5,683 nucleotides of DNA from Candidatus Jordarchaeum madagascarense (GCA_019056875.1 DXJA01000386.1:1-5683); one strand, 5' to 3'; positions 1 to 5,644 are shown, numbered from the stretch's first letter. The notes: generated by a model from the letters alone, not told the origin. Numbers and translations: made by a program.

Positions 1-1
1 A

Positions 2-559
2 AGACTAGAACAGCTCGCAGAAGCCCAACGCAGAACAGAAGAAAGACTAGAACGACTAGAAACAATCGTGGAGCAGCTCGCAGAGGCTCAGCGCAGAACG
101 GAGGAAAGATTGGAACAGCTTTTTGAGATTCAGAGGGATACTGCGAGGGCTTTGTCTGAGTTGGCTTCCCAAGTTGGGGGTTTGAGTGATACTGTGGGGT
201 TTAGGCTGGAGGACATCGCTCGGATAATGGTTCCCGGGTGGTTTGAGAGGCACACAGACATCACTATTGAGGGGGAGCTTGAGCCCACCCTTATAAGTGG
301 TGATGGCAAGGAGGTTCAGGTCAACCTTTTAGGGAAAGGACGCAGACCCGACGGCAGAGAGGTTGTCATAGCAGGGGAGTGCAAGGCTAGAATTCAAAAA
401 AGAGAAGTTAAATCCTTCGTTAAAATGCTTGAAACTGTAAGGAGTGCCTTTAGGGGGAAGGATGTTATTGGCTTCATGTTCGGTTACTTAGTTCATCCAA
501 CAGCGGACACAGAAGCAAAAGGATACGATATTGTAGTTCTAGCACCCTACAGAAGATGA
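2..559 (+). CDS. Coiled-coil protein with PD-(D/E)XK nuclease-like C-terminal domain (5' end outside the window)
   Basis: The frame is open from the left edge, so the start lies upstream; the GTG at 68 is only an internal Val codon inside the repeat. The N-terminal part is a charged heptad coiled coil with two copies of LEQLAEAQRRTEERLE (first residue Val in copy 2), then a weaker third copy near 110-154. After a linker with SxxVGGLSDTVGFRLED, the C-terminal part (about 230-559) is alpha/beta. It carries E-L-E-P, then a Pro-Asp-Gly at 347-355 and a Gly-Glu-Cys-Lys at 374-385. The D-x8-E-x-K spacing fits the PD-(D/E)XK fold. Architecture and composition match archaeal coiled-coil/DUF3782-like proteins, which automated pipelines often mislabel; their cellular role is not established. 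DNA binding or cleavage is inferred only from the motif. It stops at TGA 557-559, within an ATGA overlap with the next short frame. Confidence 0.8.
   Translation, partial: RLEQLAEAQRRTEERLERLETIVEQLAEAQRRTEERLEQLFEIQRDTARALSELASQVGGLSDTVGFRLEDIARIMVPGWFERHTDITIEGELEPTLISGDGKEVQVNLLGKGRRPDGREVVIAGECKARIQKREVKSFVKMLETVRSAFRGKDVIGFMFGYLVHPTADTEAKGYDIVVLAPYRR
5..115 (+). repeat. 21-residue (63-bp) coiled-coil repeat, two copies
   Basis: Bases 5-52 and 68-115 encode the same 16-residue block (LEQLAEAQRRTEERLE; Val for the first Leu in copy 2) at a 63-bp offset, which is exactly three heptads. I count 10 differences over 48 bases, and only the first codon changes the amino acid. The copies are therefore old at DNA level but constrained at protein level. 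A degenerate third copy follows 42 bp (two heptads) later at 110. Confidence 0.85.
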
Positions 560-612
560 GCGACGAAATCTCTCTCTTCTTAGACATAAACGACCTGGTC
601 ACCAAAACTTAA
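556..612 (+). pseudogene. 18-codon ORF overlapping the upstream stop; possible stub of a lost partner gene
   Basis: An ATG overlaps the TGA of the preceding gene (ATGA at 556-559), the usual geometry of translational coupling. It reads MSDEISLFLDINDLVTKT and then stops at TAA 610-612. I do not recognise the peptide. It is too short for a folded domain, and no other frame clearly continues it. It could be the first codons of a truncated second cistron, a real micropeptide, or chance: any TGA preceded by A makes this overlap, about one in four. The stop lies inside the first of two CTTAAC motifs (608-613, 618-623). Confidence 0.25.
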
Positions 613-931
613 CATATCTTAACATGAAGACATGGTAAGTTGGTTTTCAAGTTCTCCACAAAAGAGGAGAACCCCCGGATACCAAGAATTTCCGAGTAGC
701 CTCCGTTACACATGACAGCAACTTTTTTTCTTCTTTTGTTGAATTTTTTAGCTTGAAATTCTCTCTGAGATCCCTGTGGAACTCTGAAACGTGACCCTCG
801 ACAGCGTTAAACCTCTTTTGTAGGCTTCTCACCGCCAGCTTTCTTCGCAGCCTTCTGTTCTCTTCAACGATTTCGACCAGACACTTACTCCACTCCTTCC
901 CTCCTCTTATCTTGTCGAGAGCTTCCTTAAC
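609..931 (-). pseudogene. Small coiled-coil gene, degraded or requiring a -1 frameshift
   Basis: On the minus strand a frame is open from 931 (right after TAA 934-932) to the stop at 647. It reads like real protein, with K-E-A-L-D-K-I-R then a strongly helical Val-Glu-Ile-Val-Glu-Glu-Asn-Arg-Arg-Leu-Arg-Arg-Lys-Leu stretch (about 877-836) and FNAVEGHVSEFHRDLREN (about 811-758). There is no ATG, GTG or TTG before the internal GTG at 832, which would cut the coiled coil. At 728-722 the message reads A_AAA_AAG. After it the zero frame looks poor and ends at 647, whereas the -1 frame reads VAVMCNGGYSEILGIRGF and on to a stop at 609-611. At the 5' end the tandem GTTAAGTTAAG (936-926) suggests a 5-bp duplication; without it a TTG at 939 would read in frame. 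I do not recognise the family. Decay is the simplest view, and programmed frameshifting is the alternative. Confidence 0.4.
722..728 (-). other. A_AAA_AAG slippery heptamer, candidate -1 frameshift site
   Basis: Read on the minus strand in the frame of the 931-647 ORF, the codons are GAA AAA AAG, giving A AAA AAG. This is the heptamer used by bacterial dnaX and several insertion sequences for programmed -1 frameshifting. The run is A7 followed by G. Slippage by -1 joins the frame to GTT GCT GTC ATG and extends it to 609. I found no convincing downstream stimulatory hairpin, only a weak GGAG/CTCC pairing. A lost A in a homopolymer (A8 to A7) would look the same. Confidence 0.35.
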
Positions 932-1009
932 TTAACCAAAACCGGAATCGTTGTGTATTTTTAACTAGAACTCAAGCAGACCACCAGTCAGCAATCAGTT
1001 TCATAATCA

Positions 1010-1040
1010 TATAATTACGTTACAATTTAACGTGATTATA
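1010..1040. repeat. 31-bp interrupted palindrome (13-bp arms, 5-bp centre)
   Basis: The left arm TATAATTACGTTA (1010-1022) and right arm TAACGTGATTATA (1028-1040) are reverse complements at 12 of 13 positions. The single mismatch is a G.T wobble if folded as RNA. The centre is CAATT. No T-run follows on either strand, so it does not look like an intrinsic terminator. Candidate roles are an operator for a dimeric regulator, a transcript-stabilising hairpin downstream of the dehydrogenase gene, or a mobile-element end. Confidence 0.7.
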
Positions 1041-1121
1041 AAAGTTTAGATTTGTGGCAAATACCGGTGTATATGTTTATATCTTACATGTCCCTCTTTT
1101 GGAGACTCTTTAAGCTTACCT

Positions 1122-1143
1122 GAATAAAAAAAGAATAAAAAAA
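1122..1143 (-). terminator. Oligo-T terminator made of an 11-bp tandem duplication
   Basis: On the plus strand GAATAAAAAAA occurs twice without a gap (1122-1132, 1133-1143). The minus-strand transcript of the zinc dehydrogenase therefore meets two T7 tracts starting 6 bases after its stop codon. No hairpin precedes them. Clusters of T without a stem are typical archaeal termination signals, while a bacterial intrinsic terminator would need a GC-rich stem. Confidence 0.55.
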
Positions 1144-1149
1144 TTGAAT

Positions 1150-2241
1150 TTAATAGTATTTGAAAACTACTTTTGTGGATTTGTACTTTTTTTTATCTAG
1201 TTGTGCTTCGAACGCTTCTTTCCACTGTTCGAGTTTGTAGGTGTGTGAGAGTAGGGGTTTGTTGTTTACCTTGCCTTTTTCCTCCCATTCTAGTGCAATA
1301 TCAAACGGTGACCGGACAACTTCGGGTTTAAAGGGGTAACCATAGATTCCGTGGAGTGTGAGTTCCTTTATGTTTATCATGGTGAAATCTATGGTGGCTT
1401 CTCCCATCATGCCCACGAATATGATGTCTCCACCCTGTTTGGTTATGCTAATGGCTTCTCGAAGAGTTTGTTCGCTTCCCACACCCTCGTAAGTCTGGTC
1501 TACACCTTTACCGCTATCCACAGTTATTCCCAATGCGGGAATCTCGCCTCTCTCTAAACAATATACCTTATCTGCACCAAGTTGCTCGGCTAGTTTGGCC
1601 TGATACTCGAACTCAGCTGCCACGTAAATCCGATCCGCTCCCATTACCTTGTTGGCCTGTAGAAGCTGCAACCCAATGGTTCCTGCACCAATTACGGCAA
1701 CCCTTTTTCCCGCAGGATTCCCTTTGAAACAGGAGTGTATCCCCGTAGCTAAGGGTTCAGTTAAAACAGCATCCTCATCCGAAACATTGTCTGGAATCTT
1801 GTAAACCTTAGACTTGTGGGCCAGAAAATACTCTGCGAAGCCACCACCATTCAACTGGCTGTATCCTACACCCCCGCCAGTAACAGCTTGGTTATAACAC
1901 AGATTGTACAGACCAATTTTGCACATATCGCAGGGTTCCAGACCCAACTCGGCGCAACCACCAGCAGCGTCCACGGTAACCCGGTCTCCCTTTTTGAAAT
2001 GTTCCACACCTTCGCCTACCTCGTCAATGATTCCTACTATTTCATGACCGAAAATGATGGGCTTGGGGAGAAAATCCGCCAAGAAAGCCATCTTTCTCTT
2101 AATGATTCCCATATCGGAGCCGCATATTCCGCAAATTTTGGTCTTGATTGAAACCCAACCCTTTCCGGGTGCTTTCTTCTCGACATCTTCTATGTGGAAA
2201 CCTTCCGGGTATGGACTACCATCCCAAACAAGAGCCTGCAA
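1150..2241 (-). CDS. Zinc-dependent medium-chain alcohol/polyol dehydrogenase
   Basis: A 363-residue MDR-superfamily protein of the threonine/sorbitol/idonate/glucose dehydrogenase group, expected to oxidise a secondary alcohol with NAD(P) in the cytoplasm. From the TTG start, the catalytic zinc ligands are Cys40 (CGICGSD), His66-Glu67 (FGHE) and probably Glu162 (TEPLA). Cys96, Cys104, Cys107 and Cys115 form the structural-zinc lobe; the first Cys is unusually far from the second (x7). The Rossmann loop is GAGTIG, 185-190. Two oddities stand out. Gly45 sits where many relatives have the proton-relay His, as in archaeal glucose dehydrogenases. The coenzyme-selecting acidic position aligns with Ala209, with Glu210 next, so cofactor preference is unclear. 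An ATG at 2304 is in frame but would add 21 AT-rich-coded residues. The TTG gives MQALVWDG, the usual family N-terminus, 5 bases after GAGGTGG. It lies 118 bp downstream of the SDR gene on the same strand. Confidence 0.9.
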   Translation of the reverse strand: MQALVWDGSPYPEGFHIEDVEKKAPGKGWVSIKTKICGICGSDMGIIKRKMAFLADFLPKPIIFGHEIVGIIDEVGEGVEHFKKGDRVTVDAAGGCAELGLEPCDMCKIGLYNLCYNQAVTGGGVGYSQLNGGGFAEYFLAHKSKVYKIPDNVSDEDAVLTEPLATGIHSCFKGNPAGKRVAVIGAGTIGLQLLQANKVMGADRIYVAAEFEYQAKLAEQLGADKVYCLERGEIPALGITVDSGKGVDQTYEGVGSEQTLREAISITKQGGDIIFVGMMGEATIDFTMINIKELTLHGIYGYPFKPEVVRSPFDIALEWEEKGKVNNKPLLSHTYKLEQWKEAFEAQLDKKKYKSTKVVFKYY

Positions 2242-2246
2242 AAATT

Positions 2247-2253
2247 CCACCTC
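2247..2253 (-). promoter_or_regulatory. Shine-Dalgarno GAGGTGG deciding a TTG start
   Basis: The minus strand reads GAGGTGG, then AATTT, then TTG CAG GCT. Six bases pair perfectly with the 16S anti-SD (CACCTC) and the spacing is normal. Nothing comparable precedes the ATG at 2304. Together with the MQALVW family N-terminus, this fixes the start at 2241. Confidence 0.75.
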
Positions 2254-2303
2254 AAAATCCTTCAAGATGAAAATATGATTAAGATAATTAATTGCAGTAC
2301 ACA

Positions 2304-2318
2304 TAAATAAATTTCTTT
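2304..2318 (-). promoter_or_regulatory. Putative archaeal BRE/TATA promoter of the zinc dehydrogenase
   Basis: The minus strand has purine-rich AAAGAAA followed by TTTATTTA. The TATA-like box is centred near 2308, predicting a start site near 2282 and a leader of about 40 bases that includes the Shine-Dalgarno. The same bases form an 8-bp all-A/T inverted repeat (2304-2323, TTTC centre), and its low stability argues against a terminator. The upstream TTTAAATA (about 2319-2326) is an alternative box. Confidence 0.4.
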
Positions 2319-2359
2319 ATTTAAAAAGGAAGGAAGTGTTTTAGGAAAATTTTGGGTTG

Positions 2360-3160
2360 TTAGGTGAAGCCTAATCCCATGACTTGGGCTAAAATCCCGC
2401 CGTCTACTGGTAGAGTTACTCCGGTTAGGTAATCGGAGGCTTTTGAGACGAGAAAGAGGGCTACTGCTTTGATGTCGTCCGGTCCGCCTTCTCTTCGAAA
2501 GGGTATTGTAGAGATGACAAAATTTTCCATTCCCGCTTTGTATACGAATTCAGTCATTCCGGTTCTGAAGAATCCGGGAAGAATGGCATTCACGTTTATG
2601 CCGTATTTCGCCCACTTTACCGCGAGATCCTTTGTTAGTGTTATTAGACCACCCTTGGAAGCGTTGTAGGCGGGTACAGACATGAATTCTTCTGGTACGC
2701 CGCCCATTCCTGCGGTTGAGGAAATGTTGAGTATTTTGCCCTTCCTTTTATTTTTTACCCAGTAATTGGCCACCTTTTGGGATAGAAAGAAGGCGGCCTT
2801 TAGATTTACATCTATTATCTGGTCCCATTTTTCCTCGGTATATTCAAGTGTTGGCATTCCCCAAGTCCTGCCGGAGTTGTTAACCAAGATGTTGATGGTG
2901 TTAAATTCTTTCAAGGTTATTTCAAATAATTTGGTAATATCTTCCATTTTCCCAAGGTCACACTGCACAGGTAAAACACGGAACCCATGGCTTGACAGCT
3001 CCTCAGCAGTTTTTTCTAAAACATCAAACTTGCGAGAAGCAATTACCACATTGGCTCCGGCCTCAACCAAGCCCTCAGTAATGGCTCTCCCAATTCCACG
3101 GCCACCGCCGGTAACAATCGCTACTTTACCATCCAACCGAAACAAATCCATGACATGCAT
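2360..3160 (-). CDS. Short-chain dehydrogenase/reductase, gluconate 5-dehydrogenase-like
   Basis: A 266-residue classical SDR, close to the usual 250-265. It shows the TGGGRGIG cofactor loop (17-24), Cys-Asp-Leu (67-69), NNSG (94-97, usually NNAG), Asn119, Ser148 in NISSTAG, Tyr165-x3-Lys169, and the C-terminal PVDGG (251-255). Arg43 after the second strand (IASRK) favours NADP(H). The opening MDLFRLDGKVAIVTGGG is typical of gluconate-5-dehydrogenase-like SDRs, but this group is broad and includes 3-oxoacyl-ACP reductase relatives, so the substrate is open. I start at ATG 3160, 8 bases after AGAAGG. The ATG at 3151 is possible but 17 bases from that site. An in-frame GTG at 3235 is unlikely because its extension would run through the TATA box. 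It sits 150 bp after the TPR gene and ahead of the zinc dehydrogenase; the pairing recalls idnO/idnD. Confidence 0.9.
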   Translation of the reverse strand: MHVMDLFRLDGKVAIVTGGGRGIGRAITEGLVEAGANVVIASRKFDVLEKTAEELSSHGFRVLPVQCDLGKMEDITKLFEITLKEFNTINILVNNSGRTWGMPTLEYTEEKWDQIIDVNLKAAFFLSQKVANYWVKNKRKGKILNISSTAGMGGVPEEFMSVPAYNASKGGLITLTKDLAVKWAKYGINVNAILPGFFRTGMTEFVYKAGMENFVISTIPFRREGGPDDIKAVALFLVSKASDYLTGVTLPVDGGILAQVMGLGFT

Positions 3161-3168
3161 CGAGACAA

Positions 3169-3174
3169 CCTTCT
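3169..3174 (-). promoter_or_regulatory. Shine-Dalgarno AGAAGG of the SDR gene
   Basis: Purine-rich AGAAGG on the minus strand lies 8 bases before ATG 3160. It supports this start over the in-frame ATG at 3151 and the GTG at 3235. Confidence 0.55.
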
Positions 3175-3212
3175 TGAATAAGTTTTGTGGAAGCCAGTAA
3201 ATTGAAATGGTA

Positions 3213-3230
3213 TATATAAAATTTGTTTCG
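3213..3230 (-). promoter_or_regulatory. Putative archaeal BRE/TATA promoter of the SDR gene
   Basis: The minus strand reads CGAAACAAAT followed by TTTATATA at 3220-3213, a good match to BRE plus TATA box. A start site about 26 bases on would fall near 3190, giving a leader of about 30 bases with the Shine-Dalgarno inside. A bacterial reading (TATATA as -10) is possible, but I see no -35 resembling TTGACA at the right distance. A short A5 run on the plus strand (3249-3253) just upstream may help end the preceding TPR transcript. Confidence 0.5.
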
Positions 3231-3310
3231 AACACTTTTTAAGATATGAAAAATAGGGGTTGAGGATTACCAATGTAGTATGGTGTTGTTTAAGGTTTTT
3301 CGACGCTTAA

Positions 3311-5575
3311 TCACGGCATTATAGATTCCCCTCGAATAAAACAAGTGCTATGTTTTAGGGCAAAGAATCTGAGCTTTTTGGGGGATTCAAAAGTGATTTT
3401 TCCACCGCCTCTAGTAAAAATGGCATCATAATACTCCTTTTTGCCGTCCATAACTAGAAATACCTTATCGAATTCTCCAGCTACGTAAACTACACTGTTG
3501 CTATCTGGACTAAACATTAGGGTGCCTCTGCCAATTGTATCATAGAGTGTCAAAGCTTCTCCATCCACAACCACGAATTGTCTATTGGGTTCCATCGGAC
3601 TGGGCATACCAGGAGGCGTCTTAACAACATTGACAGCTACGAAAGCAAAATGTTTACTATTTGGACTAAAAATTAAAGATTCTTCTACAATAAGGTCAAA
3701 CTGGTTCGCGTTTCCATCTACGACTACAATCTGATTATCGCCCATTTGGGCGGCATAAGCCAAACGACCACCATCTGGACTAAAAATGGGAGAACCTCTT
3801 ACTAGACCGTCGTATTTTTGGTCATCCTCTTTTCCATCTACGACCACAACTATCTTATCTTCCACTTGAGCCGCGTAAGCCAAACGACCACCATCAGAAC
3901 TGAATATGTATGAACCGGACACTATGCCATCGTAGGATTTACCCTCTTTACCATCAACAACCACAAACTGTTTAGTATCCTTTTGAGCCGCGTAAGCCAA
4001 ACGACCACCATCAGAACTAAACATAAGGGAGCCTTTTATTATGCTATCGAATTTGTTCTCTTCCTTTCCATCAACGATCACGAATTGCTTATTACCCACT
4101 CGAGCCGCGTAAGCAACACGCCCACCATCAGAGCTAAACACGAGAGAGCTGCTCACAATCTCATCGTACTTTTTACCTTCTTCGCCATCGATGACTATAA
4201 ACATTTTATTACCTTCCTGAGCGGTATAAGCAACACTCCTACCATCGGAGCTAAACACAAGAGAGCCATCCATTATACCATCGTACGGTTTATCTTCAGT
4301 TCCATCAACGACTACGAATTGCTTCTCGCCCTCTTGAGCTACGTAGGCAACACGGTTACCATCAGAGCTAAAGTTTAGAGAACCAAATTGTATTTTGTCA
4401 TATTGTTTACCTTCTTTACCATCAATGACCGCAAACCACTTGTCTCCGATTAGAGCTGCGTAGGCTAAACGTTTGCCATCAGAACTAAACAAAAGAGAGC
4501 CGGGCATTAAACCATCGTAGGGTTTACTCTCTTTGCCATTAACAACCGTAAACCATTTATTACTCATCTGAGCTGCGTAGGCTAAACGTTTGCCATCAGA
4601 ACTAAACAAAAGAGAGCCGGGCACTATACCATCATATGACTTTTCCTTCTTTTCATTCACCACAACAGCCATGTCATCATTCACTTTGGTCACATAAGCT
4701 AAAAGCTTGCCATCAGGGCTGAAGATGATAGATTCTTCAATCCATGAGGGGTCAATTTGAACAACAAGTTTTTCAGAAGTTTTGGTGAATAATTCTTCAG
4801 AGGACTTAATACCAATAGCCTTCATTCTTCTTTCATCAGCTTCTTTAGTTCTTCTTGCCCACCTATCGAGCGCTCTTATAGGTCCGGCTGAGATTGGCAG
4901 AGCGTCTATTCCCTGCATTCTTTGTGCTTGCACAGTGTATATTAGGGATTGGTGAATTTTTGTCTGAGCATTATAATTTTTTCCGATATTACTAAGGCAT
5001 AGCGCCACCTTGAAATGAACTGGGCCAAAGGTCTTTTCCCATACTTCTAACGCCCGCATGTAGTATGTTTCGGATTCAGTGTATTTTTTCCCGGCGTTAT
5101 AAAGTCTCGCCAGATTTTCCAAGTCTCTTGCAATGTAGGGATGATCTTTGTCGAATATCTTCTGATCTATTTCCAGAGCTCGCTTGTAGAGAGTTTCACC
5201 TTCGTCGTATTTACGCAGAAATCTATAGATTCTCGCTAGATTGGCTAGAGAAGTTGCTACATCAGGATGGATTGTACCAAGATATTTTTCCCGTATTGTT
5301 AGTGCTTGTTTATAACAAGTCGCGGCCTCATCGAACTTGCGATGGGATAAATAAAGTTCTCCTAGATTATCTAGGGTGGTCGCCACGTAGGGATGGTCTT
5401 GACCGAGATCTTCTTCCCATATTTCTAGTGCCCGTTTATGAAGACGCTCAGCCTCGGTAAATTTTCTCTGAAAACTATAAAGCGCTGCCATCCTTGTCAG
5501 AAAAGCCACATTGGTGAACCGCTCCTTTGGCATTGAAACATAGGAGTGATATGATTTGAGGTTCTTTTCAACCAT
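3311..5575 (-). CDS. TPR and beta-propeller-like repeat protein
   Basis: A 754-residue protein with two repeat domains and no enzymatic motif. Residues about 21-226 hold TPRs of the 42-residue kinesin-light-chain/TPR_12 type, with His at 61, 103, 145 and 187 marking the period; the last unit is degenerate. A charged linker (about 230-275) leads to 12 units of FSxDGxRLAYAA...FVVVDGKExKxYDGIxxGSL, with Phe at 285, 324, 363, 402, 441, 480, 519, 558, 598, 636, 688 and a worn last unit at 729. The spacing is exactly 39 for the first eight. Such PD40/WD40-like units form propeller blades, so a protein-binding scaffold is inferred. No signal peptide or membrane segment is visible. The start is uncertain: the frame is open back to TAA at 5645-5647 and those 23 codons (RQLAKAETFYKRARKM) still read as TPR, yet contain no start codon, and ATG 5575 has no good Shine-Dalgarno. 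The N-terminus may therefore be truncated. Confidence 0.8.
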   Translation of the reverse strand: MVEKNLKSYHSYVSMPKERFTNVAFLTRMAALYSFQRKFTEAERLHKRALEIWEEDLGQDHPYVATTLDNLGELYLSHRKFDEAATCYKQALTIREKYLGTIHPDVATSLANLARIYRFLRKYDEGETLYKRALEIDQKIFDKDHPYIARDLENLARLYNAGKKYTESETYYMRALEVWEKTFGPVHFKVALCLSNIGKNYNAQTKIHQSLIYTVQAQRMQGIDALPISAGPIRALDRWARRTKEADERRMKAIGIKSSEELFTKTSEKLVVQIDPSWIEESIIFSPDGKLLAYVTKVNDDMAVVVNEKKEKSYDGIVPGSLLFSSDGKRLAYAAQMSNKWFTVVNGKESKPYDGLMPGSLLFSSDGKRLAYAALIGDKWFAVIDGKEGKQYDKIQFGSLNFSSDGNRVAYVAQEGEKQFVVVDGTEDKPYDGIMDGSLVFSSDGRSVAYTAQEGNKMFIVIDGEEGKKYDEIVSSSLVFSSDGGRVAYAARVGNKQFVIVDGKEENKFDSIIKGSLMFSSDGGRLAYAAQKDTKQFVVVDGKEGKSYDGIVSGSYIFSSDGGRLAYAAQVEDKIVVVVDGKEDDQKYDGLVRGSPIFSPDGGRLAYAAQMGDNQIVVVDGNANQFDLIVEESLIFSPNSKHFAFVAVNVVKTPPGMPSPMEPNRQFVVVDGEALTLYDTIGRGTLMFSPDSNSVVYVAGEFDKVFLVMDGKKEYYDAIFTRGGGKITFESPKKLRFFALKHSTCFIRGESIMP
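3314..4735 (-). repeat. Array of 12 repeats of about 117 bp encoding 39-residue propeller-like units
   Basis: The array spans residues about 281-754 of the TPR/propeller protein. The first eight units are spaced exactly 117 bp. Later spacings are 40, 38, 52 and 41 residues, the long one because of a Pro-rich insert (VKTPPGMPSPMEPN, residues 651-664) in unit 10. Middle units are the most alike; the outer units, especially the last, are worn. Confidence 0.85.
4453..4623 (-). repeat. 54-bp perfect direct repeat at 117-bp offset inside the propeller array
   Basis: Bases 4453-4506 and 4570-4623 are identical over 54 positions, in neighbouring units (the second and third encoded). A second pair, 3866-3901 and 3983-4018, is identical over 36 bases at the same 117-bp offset. 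Identity at synonymous positions points to recent unit duplication or gene conversion and not only to protein-level constraint. Confidence 0.85.
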
Positions 5576-5644
5576 TTTCCGTGCCCGCTTGTAAAAAGTT
5601 TCGGCCTTAGCGAGCTGGCGATGTAGTTTCGTTCGATTCTGAGG

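Larger units (their letters stand above)
932..1149. other. AT-rich intergenic region without a gene
   Basis: No frame here looks coding. It contains the 31-bp interrupted palindrome at 1010-1040 and the duplicated T-rich terminator at 1122-1143, described separately. A TTTTATAATC element on the minus strand overlaps the right arm of the palindrome and could act as a TATA-like box for leftward transcription into the 931-609 relic. The rest shows nothing recognisable. Confidence 0.6.

Noticed and set aside
1090..1107. GTCTC/GGGAC stem near 1090-1107 as a terminator hairpin
   Set aside because: Only five pairs including a wobble, and it lies beyond the T tracts in the direction of transcription, so it cannot work with them.
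2242..2304. In-frame ATG at 2304 as the start of the zinc dehydrogenase
   Set aside because: The extra 21 residues are coded by AT-rich promoter-like DNA, match no family N-terminus and have no Shine-Dalgarno, while TTG 2241 has GAGGTGG at the right distance.
2304..2323. AAATAAA/TTTATTT hairpin as an intrinsic terminator of the SDR gene
   Set aside because: The stem is A/T only with a 4-base loop and no following T-run; a BRE/TATA-like promoter explains the sequence better.
3161..3235. In-frame GTG at 3235 as the start of the SDR
   Set aside because: The extension would translate through the TATA-like element and leader; SDRs of this type begin a few residues before the DLFRLDGKVAIVTG segment.
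3983..4378. 131-residue plus-strand ORF opposite the propeller repeats
   Set aside because: It is the antisense image of a 117-bp repeat array; its internal repetition is inherited from the real minus-strand units and its composition is not protein-like.
3866..4623. Regular identical blocks as a CRISPR array
   Set aside because: The identical blocks are separated by similar, in-frame coding sequence at a constant 117 bp; there are no unrelated spacers of 30-40 bp.
5065..5460. 131-residue plus-strand ORF opposite the TPR region
   Set aside because: It is an antisense shadow of the TPR repeats, with no Shine-Dalgarno and a biased composition explained by the opposite strand.
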